Source: Solobacterium sp. (GTDB lineage: Bacteria; Bacillota_I; Bacilli_A; Erysipelotrichales; Erysipelotrichaceae). Taken from it: DNA of 59,161 bases. The stretch is from positions 1-59,161 of the forward strand of contig JAILCN010000143.1 in the NCBI GenBank assembly GCA_024680365.1, given 5' to 3'. The notes under the pieces were generated by a model. The model saw nothing but the letters and a program-made list of their open reading frames with translations. It made no database searches and was not told the origin of the DNA. Each line of letters opens with the position of its first letter. Positions within the stretch are counted from its first letter, which is position 1. A program made the translations under genes and the position numbers. Positions 40,346-48,819 of this stretch are shown here, in pieces.

Positions 40346-41122
40346 ATGTATACCAACTGGATATTTGACCTGTACGGAACACTGATCAGTGTTCATACAG
40401 ATGAAGAGAAAGAACTGCTCTGGCAGAAGATGAGCGAACTGTATTCCTGCTGGGGTGCTGACTACGCGCCGCAGCAGATGAAGGAAGCGTATCACCGCAT
40501 CTGTCATGAGGAAGAACAGATCCAGCTGGCGAAAGGATGTACGTATGCGGAGATCGATCTTGCGGATGTCTTTGTGCGTCTGTACAGAGAAGCACCCGCA
40601 AAACACGCTGCCGCCCAGAAACCGGGCGCTCTGAAAGCATGGTCGTTCGCAGCTGCCAATACGTTCCGGGTCCTGTCCCGGGACTGGCTGGGGATCTATG
40701 ACCATACCATCAGCACTCTGCAGGCACTGAAAGAAAGGGGATGCCGCATCTATCTTCTTTCCAATGCCCAGCGCGTCTTTACGATCCCGGAAATGGAACA
40801 GTTCGGATTATGCGGTCTGTTTGACGGGATCTATATCTCCTCTGACGCAGGCGTGAAGAAACCGGATCCGCTGTTTCTGGAGAAACTGCTGAGAAAAGAA
40901 AAAGTGGACCGCGAGGACACGATCCTTGTCGGCAACGATTTCTCATCAGATATCCGCATTGCCATGGACTGCGGCATTCACAGCGTGTTCCTCAACACCG
41001 ACCACTATGTGACGATGGATCTTGAGAGACGCTTCTCGGAAGTCCGTCTGAACAATGACTATGCTCCGCATATCATCGCAAATGGTGATATCGCGGAAAT
41101 ACTGAATATTACAAAGGAGTAG
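40346..41122 (+). CDS. HAD-superfamily phosphatase (YjjG/PGP-like)
   Basis: 258 aa from ATG 40346, six bases past GGAGA; an ATG at 40340 abuts the site. HAD motif I FDLYGTL (Asp9 nucleophile, second Asp replaced by Tyr as in many relatives), motif II YLLSNAQRV, motif III Lys in KKPDPLF, and motif IV VGNDFSSDI. A helical cap lies between I and II. In a maltodextrin operon a sugar-phosphate phosphatase role is plausible. Beta-phosphoglucomutase is less likely, because its second Asp (DxDG) is absent. Confidence 0.88.
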   Translation: MYTNWIFDLYGTLISVHTDEEKELLWQKMSELYSCWGADYAPQQMKEAYHRICHEEEQIQLAKGCTYAEIDLADVFVRLYREAPAKHAAAQKPGALKAWSFAAANTFRVLSRDWLGIYDHTISTLQALKERGCRIYLLSNAQRVFTIPEMEQFGLCGLFDGIYISSDAGVKKPDPLFLEKLLRKEKVDREDTILVGNDFSSDIRIAMDCGIHSVFLNTDHYVTMDLERRFSEVRLNNDYAPHIIANGDIAEILNITKE

Positions 41123-41125
41123 GGT

Positions 41126-42667
41126 ATGCCCGGCTGGCTGAAAAACGCAGTATTTTATGAGATCTATCCGCAGTCATTCAATGACACCAACGGTGACGGC
41201 ATCGGAGATTTTGAAGGGATCATTGAGAAACTGGACTATATCAGAGACCTTGGCGCCAACGCACTGTGGATCAATCCCTGTTTCGATTCACCCTTTATGG
41301 ATGCCGGATATGATGTCAGAGATTACAAAAAGACAGCGGCGCGCTACGGCACGAACGACGATCTGATCCGCCTGTTTGAAACAGCGCATCAGAAAGGGAT
41401 CAGGGTCCTGCTGGACCTGGTTCCCGGCCATACATCCGACCAGCATGAATGGTTCCTGGAATCAAAAAAAGATGAAGTGAATGAATACTCCGGACGCTAT
41501 ATCTGGACATCTCACGCTTTTGAAGGCATCGCCGGACGTCCCTATATTTCCGGCATGTCAGACAGAGCAGGGGCGTATATGCTGAACTTCTTCGCTTCAC
41601 AGCCGGCTTTGAACTACGGCTGGCTGAACCGGACGGAAAAATGGATGAGTGCAGTGGATTCCCCGGAGGCGATCGCTACCCGGGAGGCGATGAAAGACGT
41701 CATGCGCTTCTGGCTGGATGCCGGATGCGACGGCTTCCGTGTCGACATGGCGGACTCCCTTGTCAAAAATGACGATGAGAACAAGTCTGCCACGGCGGCG
41801 ATCTGGGCCAACGTCAGAGACATGCTGGACAAAGAATATCCGGAAGCCGCGCTGGTCAGTGAATGGTCCAATCCGTATCAGGCGATCAACGGCGGAAAGT
41901 TCCATATGGATTTCTATCTGGATCACTGGAACAACGGATACAACACACTGTTAAGAGACTATGAGACAGGCGGAGAGGACAACAGCTTCTTCCGCAGTGA
42001 AGGGCACGGCGACATCATGCGCTTCCTGAACGATTATCTGCCGAAGTACAATGCCACAAAGGACAACGGCTATATTGCCATGTTCACGTGCAACCATGAT
42101 ACGCCCCGTCCGGCCAGAACGCTGTCAGCACAGGAACTGAAGCTTGCCTATGCGTTTATCCTGACGATGCCGGGTGTTCCGTTCATCTATTACGGAGATG
42201 AGATCGGCATGCGCTATCTGGATGTGAAGACAAAGGAAGGCGGCTATCAGAGAACCGGTTCCCGTACCCCGATGCAGTGGGATCACACAAGGAACATGGG
42301 TTTCTCCGCAGCGGAAGAAAACAGTCTGTATCTTCCGGTCGATCACAGCTCAGACGCGCCGGCGGTATCGGATCAGATCAATGATCCTGATTCCCTGTAT
42401 ACACTGACGAAGAACATCACAGCCATCCGGCACGCATATCCTGATCTGCAGGCGGACGGACCGTTTGAGGTCGTTTATGCAGAGAAGGAACAGCTGCCGT
42501 TTGTATACCGCAGAGGCTCCCTGGTCCTGGCGGTCAATCCGTCACTGGAGGAGAAGAAAGCACCGGTGACATTCCGTGAGAATGAACCGGTATTCACAGT
42601 CGGCAAAGCAGAGATCAGGGATGGACAGCTGATCCTGTCACCGCAGTCCTTCGTGATCCTGAAATAA
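41126..42667 (+). CDS. Intracellular GH13 alpha-glucosidase (oligo-1,6-glucosidase-like)
   Basis: 513 aa with no signal peptide, so cytoplasmic. GH13: calcium loop DTNGDGIGD (20-28), region I DLVPGHTSD (97-105, PGH instead of the usual VNH), nucleophile Asp207 in GFRVDMAD, acid Glu246 in LVSEWSNP, Asp325 in TCNHDTPRP. SRTPMQW near 385 is shared with oligo-1,6-glucosidases and related exo-enzymes. It splits imported maltodextrins to glucose. It starts 3 bases after the HAD gene and is the last gene before the terminator. Confidence 0.93.
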   Translation: MPGWLKNAVFYEIYPQSFNDTNGDGIGDFEGIIEKLDYIRDLGANALWINPCFDSPFMDAGYDVRDYKKTAARYGTNDDLIRLFETAHQKGIRVLLDLVPGHTSDQHEWFLESKKDEVNEYSGRYIWTSHAFEGIAGRPYISGMSDRAGAYMLNFFASQPALNYGWLNRTEKWMSAVDSPEAIATREAMKDVMRFWLDAGCDGFRVDMADSLVKNDDENKSATAAIWANVRDMLDKEYPEAALVSEWSNPYQAINGGKFHMDFYLDHWNNGYNTLLRDYETGGEDNSFFRSEGHGDIMRFLNDYLPKYNATKDNGYIAMFTCNHDTPRPARTLSAQELKLAYAFILTMPGVPFIYYGDEIGMRYLDVKTKEGGYQRTGSRTPMQWDHTRNMGFSAAEENSLYLPVDHSSDAPAVSDQINDPDSLYTLTKNITAIRHAYPDLQADGPFEVVYAEKEQLPFVYRRGSLVLAVNPSLEEKKAPVTFRENEPVFTVGKAEIRDGQLILSPQSFVILK

Positions 42668-42683
42668 CCAGATATGATACACA

Positions 42684-42711
42684 TGCACGGCTGATGAGGC
42701 CGTGCATTTTC
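42684..42711 (+). terminator. Terminator of the maltodextrin operon
   Basis: TGCACGGC-TGATGAG-GCCGTGCA followed by TTTTC. Confidence 0.9.
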
Positions 42712-42714
42712 ATG

Positions 42715-42720
42715 TATAAT
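42715..42720 (+). promoter_or_regulatory. -10 element of the DUF2804 gene
   Basis: A perfect TATAAT right after the terminator T-tract. The start is expected near 42727, which leaves a 12-base leader made of GAGGATAAGCAT, carrying the ribosome site. Confidence 0.6.
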
Positions 42721-42738
42721 GAAGCTGAGGATAAGCAT

Positions 42739-43770
42739 ATGCAGAAAAAGATCATTGAAAAAGGACCGCTGCTCAACGAGCAGGGCGGGCTTGCGGAAGC
42801 AGGCTATGCGACCAGTCTGATCAGGCAGTACCGCCGGAAAGACATCAAAGCGAACAGCCTTCGCATCAAAGAATGGGACTACTATCTTGTCAGTGACGGC
42901 AGAAAGGCAGCTGCCTTTACCATCGCGGACAATTCATACATGGGAATGCTGAGTGCTTCCTGGCTGGATCTGGAAGAACCTTCCGAGATCACAAAGAGCG
43001 AGATGACCGTTCTGCCGAGAGGGAAATTCCATCTGCCGGAAACATCTGAGAGAGGCGATATCTCCTTCAAGAACGCGAAGGTCGATATCGAATTCCGCAA
43101 TGACGGGAAACAGCGCCGCATTCATCTGCGCTATCCCCGGTTCCGTGAAGATCAGACGTTCTGGGCAGATCTCATCCTGAGTGAGACGCCGAAGGATTCC
43201 ATGGTCATCGCGACACCGTATGCGGATGATCCGAAAGCATTTTATTACAATCAGAAGATCAACTGTCTGAAGGTGAAGGGATCCGTACAGATCGGCAGTG
43301 AACGCTATATCTTTGACAAAGATGCATACGCAGTGCTTGACTGGGGCAGAGGCGTCTGGACATATTCCAATACCTGGTATTGGTCCAGCGCGTCCGGTGA
43401 GATCGGCGGACACCGCTTCGGCTTCAACCTCGGCTACGGCTTCGGCGATACATCTGCCGCGACCGAGAACATGCTGTTCTATGACGGGAAAGCTCACAAG
43501 CTGGAAGACGTGACGTTCGAGATCCCGCAGAAGGAAGACGGCAGCGACGACTTCATGTCGCCATGGTCCTTCACATCATCTGACGGACGCTTTGAAGCTT
43601 CCTTCACGCCGGTCATCGACAGAAAGTCGGATACCAATGTGCTCGTGATCCGTTCTGACCAGCATCAGGTGTTCGGCACATTCACCGGCAAGGCGGTGCT
43701 GGATGACGGGACCGTGGTCATCATGAAAGACTTCCCGGGCTTTGCCGAGAAAGTCAGAAACAGGTGGTAA
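42739..43770 (+). CDS. DUF2804 protein
   Basis: 343 aa from ATG 42739; an upstream in-frame ATG would precede the transcription start. Matches DUF2804: GPLLNEQGGLAEAGYATSLI and YRRKDIKANSLRIKEWDYY at the start, then YAVLDWGRGVWTYSNTWYWSSAS and FGFNLGYGFGDTSAATENM. Beta-rich, no signal peptide. Function unknown; relatives resemble the lipocalin-like AttH/hydroxyneurosporene-synthase fold (family knowledge, not certain). It is separate from the maltodextrin operon but on the same strand. Confidence 0.88.
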   Translation: MQKKIIEKGPLLNEQGGLAEAGYATSLIRQYRRKDIKANSLRIKEWDYYLVSDGRKAAAFTIADNSYMGMLSASWLDLEEPSEITKSEMTVLPRGKFHLPETSERGDISFKNAKVDIEFRNDGKQRRIHLRYPRFREDQTFWADLILSETPKDSMVIATPYADDPKAFYYNQKINCLKVKGSVQIGSERYIFDKDAYAVLDWGRGVWTYSNTWYWSSASGEIGGHRFGFNLGYGFGDTSAATENMLFYDGKAHKLEDVTFEIPQKEDGSDDFMSPWSFTSSDGRFEASFTPVIDRKSDTNVLVIRSDQHQVFGTFTGKAVLDDGTVVIMKDFPGFAEKVRNRW

Positions 43771-43828
43771 ACAAAAAAAGCAGCGGCGGCAGTGATGGAG
43801 ATCCGGGAAATGATCTGACAGAGATGCA

Positions 43829-43866
43829 AAACAGGCGTGATCAATGTTCACGCCTGTTTCATCCTT
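43829..43866. terminator. Bidirectional terminator between DUF2804 and patatin-like genes
   Basis: AAACAGGCGTGA-TCAATGT-TCACGCCTGTTT, a 12-bp stem with T-rich flank on the plus strand and TTTGC on the minus. Confidence 0.9.
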
Positions 43867-43880
43867 TTGAGCTGTATGTT

Positions 43881-44732
43881 TTACTCTTCCGCGAGAAATG
43901 CTCTGACCGCATCAAGGTTTCTTCTTGCTTCTGCGACGCCGGCATCGTATGTATCCAGCATTTTCTGGATGCTGTGTTCGATCCTTCCTGAGGGAAGTTT
44001 TTCCTGCGGTGCGATCACAAGCGTCCGGCCTGCTTCTTCTTCGCTTCTGACATACGCGGTCTCTTCATTGTAAATGAGATGCCGCTTTTTCATTCCTTCG
44101 GTGATGGCCGGCATATCCTTCAGCATCAGCTCCATGACGCCCATCATCTTCTGCGGCTGCTTGACATAATCACGCGGCTGGGTCAGCACGGTGACGCATC
44201 TGTCATAGCCCATTTCCTGGAATGCCTTCAGCGGGATCGGATCAGAAATGCCGCCGTCCAGATAAGATCTGCCTTCGATCTCAACAGGTCTGGACGCAGC
44301 CGGCATGGAGGCAGAGGCACGCATGAATTCCATTTCTTCATCTGTCAGTCCGGAAAGATCACGGATGACTGCTTCTCCGGTCTGTGTATCTGTAGCGACC
44401 GCGTAGAATCTGTCCGGTGTGGAAAGATATGTTTCCGCATCGATCGGATCACGCCAGGCAGGGACTTCGTCATAGCAGAATTTCGCGTTGTAGAGATCGC
44501 CTGTCTTCAGCCAGGAACGGAAGCTGCAGAAGCCCGGATTCTTGGAAAACTTTGTATTATAGCGGATGACTCTGCCGATCTGTCTGCTTTTGTAATTGAA
44601 GCCGAACGCAGCACCGGCGGATACGCCGATCACTCCGTCAAACATGATCCCTTCTTTCAGGAAGACATCAATGACGCCGGCTGTAAACAGACCGCGCATC
44701 GCTCCGCCTTCCAGTACAAGACCTTTTTTCAT
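43881..44732 (-). CDS. Patatin-like phospholipase
   Basis: 283 aa from ATG 44732 behind GGTGAG; a GTG three codons upstream is possible. The catalytic dyad is Ser in GVSAGA and Asp in YLDGGISD. Oxyanion loop LEGGAMRG near residues 7-14. It fits bacterial patatin-like (RssA/YjjU-type) acyl hydrolases, cytoplasmic, acting on lipids. It has its own transcription unit. Confidence 0.94.
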   Translation of the reverse strand: MKKGLVLEGGAMRGLFTAGVIDVFLKEGIMFDGVIGVSAGAAFGFNYKSRQIGRVIRYNTKFSKNPGFCSFRSWLKTGDLYNAKFCYDEVPAWRDPIDAETYLSTPDRFYAVATDTQTGEAVIRDLSGLTDEEMEFMRASASMPAASRPVEIEGRSYLDGGISDPIPLKAFQEMGYDRCVTVLTQPRDYVKQPQKMMGVMELMLKDMPAITEGMKKRHLIYNEETAYVRSEEEAGRTLVIAPQEKLPSGRIEHSIQKMLDTYDAGVAEARRNLDAVRAFLAEE

Positions 44733-44772
44733 ATCACTCACCCGATGAACCTTTCTGTCACAGAGAATATCT

Positions 44773-44801
44773 TATCACAGGCTGTGCTTTCACATGTGAT
44801 A
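44773..44801. promoter_or_regulatory. Inverted repeat upstream of the patatin-like gene
   Basis: TATCACA and TGTGATA are separated by 15 bases, and the right half overlaps a perfect TCACATGTGA. It is a possible operator; no matching regulator is evident. A further hairpin (GCATTCCGGA with TCCGGGATGC, 44805-44843) lies beside it. Confidence 0.35.
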
Positions 44802-44884
44802 GAAGCATTCCGGACATGCATGCTTTAGTGTCTTCCGGGATGCGGAAATCATGTACGATGAATTTCAGAAAGAGAAGAGAAACG

Positions 44885-44980
44885 ATGAAAAAGCATTTGC
44901 ATTTCTGACGATGATCAGTATGATCTTCAGCCTGACTGCCTGCGATGGCAATGATCCTGCAATCAGATCATTATTTCGCA
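44885..44980 (+). pseudogene. Remnant of a lipoprotein gene
   Basis: A ribosome-site-like AGAGAAGAG precedes ATG 44885, which reads MKKHLHF and stops. In the next frame the DNA reads AFAFLTMISMIFSLTACDGND, a convincing lipoprotein signal with lipobox LTAC. It then runs into the terminator of the opposite gene. A frameshift plus 3' truncation of a small lipoprotein gene explains this. The alternative is one continuous frame from ATG 44851 (MYDEFQKEKR...), which would extend through the antisense of the deacetylase gene and is unlikely to be real. Confidence 0.4.
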
Positions 44981-45010
44981 AAAAAACAGATGCACGATGC
45001 ATCTGTTTTC
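44979..45010 (-). terminator. Terminator of the deacetylase gene
   Basis: AACAGATGCA-CGA-TGCATCTGTT. On the minus strand it is followed by a run of T, on the plus strand by TTC. Confidence 0.9.
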
Positions 45011-45021
45011 ATCAGTGTCTG

Positions 45022-46524
45022 TCAGTTGTTGAGGTGGTGATGCGCTGTCGGGCTGTTCTTTGTCAGCGCCTTGAAGGTATATCCGTTTTCCAGACCCCAC
45101 TTGATGATCCGCTCAACTGCCGCAACGGAATAGCTCTTGGAGTCATGCTGGAGAACAACGGAAGCTCTGCCTTTCCTGGTGTTGCTCTTGATGCCGTTGA
45201 TCACGTTTTTATAGACCTGATCGGTACTCTTTGTTTCACCGGCATCACCGCTGGAAACGTTCCAGTCAAAGTATGTGTAGCCTTTCTGGCCTGCTTCCTT
45301 GGAAAGCTTTGTCATGATGCCCTTGCAGTATCTGCGGGAGACTGTGTTGGAGCTGCCGCCCGGGAAGCGGAAGAGTGTTGTCTTCTTGCCGGTGTATTTC
45401 TGAACAACAGCATTCATCTTGTCAAAGTCTGCCCAGTAAGCGGAAGAGCTTGTGTAGATCTTTGAATAGTCATGAGTGTAGCTGTGAACAGCGACGGTAT
45501 GACCCTGGGCTGCTTCTTCCTCGATCAGCGGTACATATTTCGTTGCCTGATTGACGACAAAGAAGGATACTTTCACCTTCGGATATTTTTTCAGTACATC
45601 AAGAAGTGTACGGGTGTTCTTGCTGGGGCCGTCGTCAAACGTCAGATAGATCGTATGCGCGGGATCCTTTGTCTCACTGCCGGACGGTGTCGGCGTAGGT
45701 GTCGGCTTGGGCGTCGGGGTCGGTGTGGGCTTGGGTGTCGGTGTCGGCGTCGGCTTGGGGACTGGAACGCCTTCTTTCAGTGCGTACCACGCGATGCCTT
45801 CGTCATTCCATCCGTTCGCGACAAGGTAGTCATGTTCTTTCTTGTTCGTCGTATAGTTGTGGTTGCAGGAGAACATGTTCGGATTGTATTCACGGTAGAG
45901 CGGGAATGTCTTTCCCGGATCGGAATACCAGCCGATGCCTTCATAGTTCCAGCCTTCTTCGACCAGAGCGTCTTTTTCACCGGCGTTCAGTGTGTAGTGA
46001 TGTTCACCGCCGTTTTCGTTGTACAGTCTGTAAACAGGCTCTGCGCTTGATTTGACAGCTGTCCAGCCGATGCCTTCATATTCCCATCCGAATGTGATCA
46101 GAGCATCTTTTTCCTTGTCATTCGCAGTATAGAAATGCTCGCCGGAATTCGGGTTGTACAGTCTGTACATATCGACCGGTGTCAGATCGATGACCGGCTC
46201 CGGTGTCGGGTCAGCAGTCGGTTCCGGAGATGCGGAAGGCTCAGGCGATGTGGAAGGCTCCGGTGTTGCATCGGGTGTCGGCGTCGGCGTGACTTCCGGT
46301 GAAGCGCTCGGTGTGATTTCCGGTGTCGCGGTCGGTGTGACTTCCGGGGTTGCCGTCGGCGTCGCGGACGGTGTCGGTGTCGGGTCTGACGGATCGACCG
46401 GCAGCTCAGGCAGTTCGACATCTCCTTCCTGGGCATGTACCTGGATCATGCCTGCGGGCAGAACAGCCGCAGAGGTAAACAGCATCATTCCAGCTGTCAT
46501 GGCAGTAATCAGTTTTTTTAACAT
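45022..46524 (-). CDS. Secreted DUF5648-repeat polysaccharide deacetylase (NodB/CE4)
   Basis: 500 aa from ATG 46524 behind AGAGGC. Signal peptide to about 31 (VHAQ), then a Pro/Thr/Ser stalk (about 45-112). Three DUF5648-type repeats follow: MYRLYNPNSGEHFYT (119-133), VYRLYNENGGEHHYT (164-178) and LYREYNPNMFSCNHNYTT. A second Pro/Thr linker (255-282) leads to a NodB domain: TFDDGP (295-300), HSYTHD (347-352), RFPGG, DWNVSSGD and VVLQHDS. All five NodB motifs are recognisable, so it is probably an active metal-dependent deacetylase of peptidoglycan or another N-acetyl polymer. Its architecture mirrors that of the C39-like protein at 6.5 kb. Confidence 0.93.
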   Translation of the reverse strand: MLKKLITAMTAGMMLFTSAAVLPAGMIQVHAQEGDVELPELPVDPSDPTPTPSATPTATPEVTPTATPEITPSASPEVTPTPTPDATPEPSTSPEPSASPEPTADPTPEPVIDLTPVDMYRLYNPNSGEHFYTANDKEKDALITFGWEYEGIGWTAVKSSAEPVYRLYNENGGEHHYTLNAGEKDALVEEGWNYEGIGWYSDPGKTFPLYREYNPNMFSCNHNYTTNKKEHDYLVANGWNDEGIAWYALKEGVPVPKPTPTPTPKPTPTPTPKPTPTPTPSGSETKDPAHTIYLTFDDGPSKNTRTLLDVLKKYPKVKVSFFVVNQATKYVPLIEEEAAQGHTVAVHSYTHDYSKIYTSSSAYWADFDKMNAVVQKYTGKKTTLFRFPGGSSNTVSRRYCKGIMTKLSKEAGQKGYTYFDWNVSSGDAGETKSTDQVYKNVINGIKSNTRKGRASVVLQHDSKSYSVAAVERIIKWGLENGYTFKALTKNSPTAHHHLNN

Positions 46525-46555
46525 ATGGTGCCTCTTTTCTTTTTTTACTGACAAT

Positions 46556-46564
46556 ATGATAGCA
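46556..46564 (-). promoter_or_regulatory. Extended -10 promoter of the deacetylase gene
   Basis: On the minus strand TGC-TATCAT, with a start near 46549. Just upstream AACAGCGCT-GAAC-AGCGCTGTT forms a 9-bp hairpin (about 46567-46588) at the -35 position and also as the tail of the previous gene. Confidence 0.5.
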
Positions 46565-46589
46565 CGAACAGCGCTGTTCAGCGCTGTTT

Positions 46590-47816
46590 TCAGGGGTTGA
46601 GATATTTATAAATTAATGAAGAGATTTCGCTGATATCTCTGATGACATGAGATCCTTTCACACCGTCTGTCATAATGACAATGATGTAGTCTGTTTTTGT
46701 GCCGTAAACGATCGCTGCGTCATGCTGATAAGAATCCAGTTCACCGGTCTTGTTCGCGCAGACGATGCCTTTCGGCAGTCCGGCCGGGATCTTTGTCCGG
46801 CGCTGCTGGTTCTTCATATGCAGCAGGATCGATGCGGAACATGTGCGGGAAACATATTCTCCGCGGTAGATCGCATCAAGCACTTTGCCCATGCTGGCGG
46901 CACTGGTGTAGTTGGCTTTTTTCACTGTTCCGTTCAGGGTCGTCTGGCGGCCGGTATCCGGGCAGCCGAAAGCATTGGCGAACGCTGTCACAGCCTTGTA
47001 TCCGGTCTGGTAGCTGCCTTTTCCAATGTGCGTCTCCAGCTTCTTCCAGGCATCGTTGGAGGATACCCGGATCATGCTCTGCAGCAGTGCCTCTGACTGC
47101 TTTGTGCGGGAGATCTTTCCTTTTTCTGCTGCGTCAAAGTAGGCGCCGGCGACAAACAGTTTGATCAGAGAGGCGGATACCATCGGATGACTGTTATAGA
47201 TCAGTGTCTGTTGTGTCTTCATGTCTTCCACAAAGATTTCCCAGTCACCTCCGTGTTTCTTTGTCTTCTCCCGGATCGTCTTCTCAAGAGCTGCGAACTG
47301 GTCCGGTTTAGGTTCAGCTGGTTTTCCTTCTTTCAGTCCGTACCAGCTGATCCCTTCATCTGTCCAGCCGCAGGAGATGAGATATTCATGTTCTTTTCTG
47401 TTTGTTGTGTAGTTATGATTGCAGGTGTTTTCGTTTGGATTGTATGCCCGGTACAGAGGGACGGTTTTTGCGTCATCGGAATACCAGCCGATGCCTTCAT
47501 CGGTCCATCCTTCCCGGATCAGGGCATCTCTTTCCCCGGCATTCATCGTATAGTGATGATCTTCGCCCAGTGAACTGTACAGACGGTAGACCGGTGTGCT
47601 GCTGCTTACAGGCGCATACCAGCCGATGCCTTCGTCGCTCCAGCCATAGGAGAGCAGAGCGTCTTTTTCTTTTGCGTTTGCGGTGAAGAAGTGTTCGCCG
47701 GTGTTTGGATTGTAGAGACGGTACATTTCCGCCGCGGCAGTTTCGGCATATGCCGGGATCAGGAGTGAAACGGCTGTGAAAAGAGAAAGCAGTGATCTCA
47801 TCAGTTTTCCTGGCAT
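46590..47816 (-). CDS. Secreted DUF5648-repeat serine hydrolase (class A beta-lactamase-like fold)
   Basis: 408 aa behind GGAGG. Signal peptide to about residue 24 (PAYA). Three DUF5648-type repeats follow directly with no stalk: MYRLYNPNTGEHFFT (31-45), VYRLYSSLGEDHHYT (76-90) and LYRAYNPNENTCNHNYTT. The C-terminal domain (about 172-408) has serine-penicilloyl motifs SLIK (Ser216, Lys219), SSN (252-254) and KTG (356-358). The Glu166 omega-loop of true class A beta-lactamases is not evident, so a D,D-peptidase or cell-wall hydrolase is more likely than resistance. It is the last gene of a three-gene unit. Confidence 0.9.
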   Translation of the reverse strand: MPGKLMRSLLSLFTAVSLLIPAYAETAAAEMYRLYNPNTGEHFFTANAKEKDALLSYGWSDEGIGWYAPVSSSTPVYRLYSSLGEDHHYTMNAGERDALIREGWTDEGIGWYSDDAKTVPLYRAYNPNENTCNHNYTTNRKEHEYLISCGWTDEGISWYGLKEGKPAEPKPDQFAALEKTIREKTKKHGGDWEIFVEDMKTQQTLIYNSHPMVSASLIKLFVAGAYFDAAEKGKISRTKQSEALLQSMIRVSSNDAWKKLETHIGKGSYQTGYKAVTAFANAFGCPDTGRQTTLNGTVKKANYTSAASMGKVLDAIYRGEYVSRTCSASILLHMKNQQRRTKIPAGLPKGIVCANKTGELDSYQHDAAIVYGTKTDYIIVIMTDGVKGSHVIRDISEISSLIYKYLNP

Positions 47817-47827
47817 ACAGTCCTCCT

Positions 47828-48817
47828 TCAGAATTCTCTTCCGGCAGGCCGGGGAAGAGGGCCTTTGAGCGGATGGGGCTGATACAGCGCTTCCAGATCT
47901 GCGATGTCTTCTTCGGAAAGAGGAAGCTCGTCAGCCTGGACCGCGTCGTCGAAATGTTTCGGGTCTGTCGCACCGATCAGAACGGAGGCAGCTCCTTTCT
48001 GATACAGCCAGGCCAGTGCGGTCCTGCTCATCGATACATTGTATTTCGCGGCGATTTCTTCCAGCCTTCGGATGACGCCTTCATCAAGTTTCTGAGAGGC
48101 GTCATATCTTCTCTTCGCGACAGCGTCTGTCATTGCCCGCCGTGAAGAATGATCTTCGAAGGGACGGGCAAGCCGGCCGGCCGCAAGAGGGGAATAGGGG
48201 ATCAGGGAAATGCTGTTCTGCTTACAGACGGGGATCAGTTCCCGTTCATCTTCCCGGTAGATCAGATTCCAGTGATCCTGCATCGTGACAAACTTCGCGT
48301 ATCCTCTTGTTTCTGCGCAGTGCATCATGTTCATGAGCTGATAGGCATACATGGAGGATGCGCCGATCGCGCGTACCTTGCCCTGAACGACCAGTTCATT
48401 CAGTGCTTCCATGGTCTCTTCGATCGGTGTGTCATAGTCAAAGCGGTGGATCTGATACAGATCCAGATAGTCTGTCTGCAGGCGCTGCAGCGATCCTTCG
48501 ATCTCCCGGAAGATCGCTTTGCGGGAAAGTTTTCCGTCGTTGTAGAAGACTTTGGAGGCCAGTACGACTTTGTCTCTCGGCACATTCAGATGTTTCAGCG
48601 CTTTTCCGATGAACAGCTCGCTGGTGCCGGCGCCGTACTGGTTGGCCGTATCGATGAAGTTGATGCCCTTGTCCAGGGCATGGGCGATCACATTTTCTGT
48701 CTGCTTCTCATCCAGCGTCCAGGACTGTTTTCCTTCCGGATCCAGACCGAAGGACATGCCGCCGATGCAGACGGAGGATACTCTGATCCCTGAGCTGCCT
48801 AGTTCTGTGTATTTCAT
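47828..48817 (-). CDS. Aldo/keto reductase
   Basis: 329 aa. (Beta/alpha)8 NADPH oxidoreductase with the tetrad Asp and Tyr in NFIDTANQYGAG, Lys in VVLASKVF and His in LYQIHRFD. The cofactor region ASVLIGATDPKHF lies near the C-terminus. It resembles the potassium-channel-beta/YghZ-like subfamily. It starts 2 bases after the upstream gene's stop and ends 11 bases before the serine hydrolase start. Confidence 0.94.
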   Translation of the reverse strand: MKYTELGSSGIRVSSVCIGGMSFGLDPEGKQSWTLDEKQTENVIAHALDKGINFIDTANQYGAGTSELFIGKALKHLNVPRDKVVLASKVFYNDGKLSRKAIFREIEGSLQRLQTDYLDLYQIHRFDYDTPIEETMEALNELVVQGKVRAIGASSMYAYQLMNMMHCAETRGYAKFVTMQDHWNLIYREDERELIPVCKQNSISLIPYSPLAAGRLARPFEDHSSRRAMTDAVAKRRYDASQKLDEGVIRRLEEIAAKYNVSMSRTALAWLYQKGAASVLIGATDPKHFDDAVQADELPLSEEDIADLEALYQPHPLKGPLPRPAGREF

Positions 48818-48819
48818 AC

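Noticed and set aside
40346-41122. Beta-phosphoglucomutase of maltose phosphorylase pathways
   Set aside because: Motif I is DLYGTL, lacking the second Asp required by that mutase, and no maltose phosphorylase is present.
44851-45465. A 204-aa lipoprotein gene on the plus strand
   Set aside because: Only the first 40 residues look like a lipoprotein; the rest is antisense to the deacetylase and crosses its terminator.
45660-45780. Short tandem repeats that might be a CRISPR array
   Set aside because: They encode the Pro-Thr linker of the deacetylase (PTPTPKPT units); there are no spacers.
46590-47816. Beta-lactam resistance gene
   Set aside because: The fold motifs are present but the class A omega-loop Glu is not evident and the protein carries cell-surface repeats, so a wall hydrolase is a better call.
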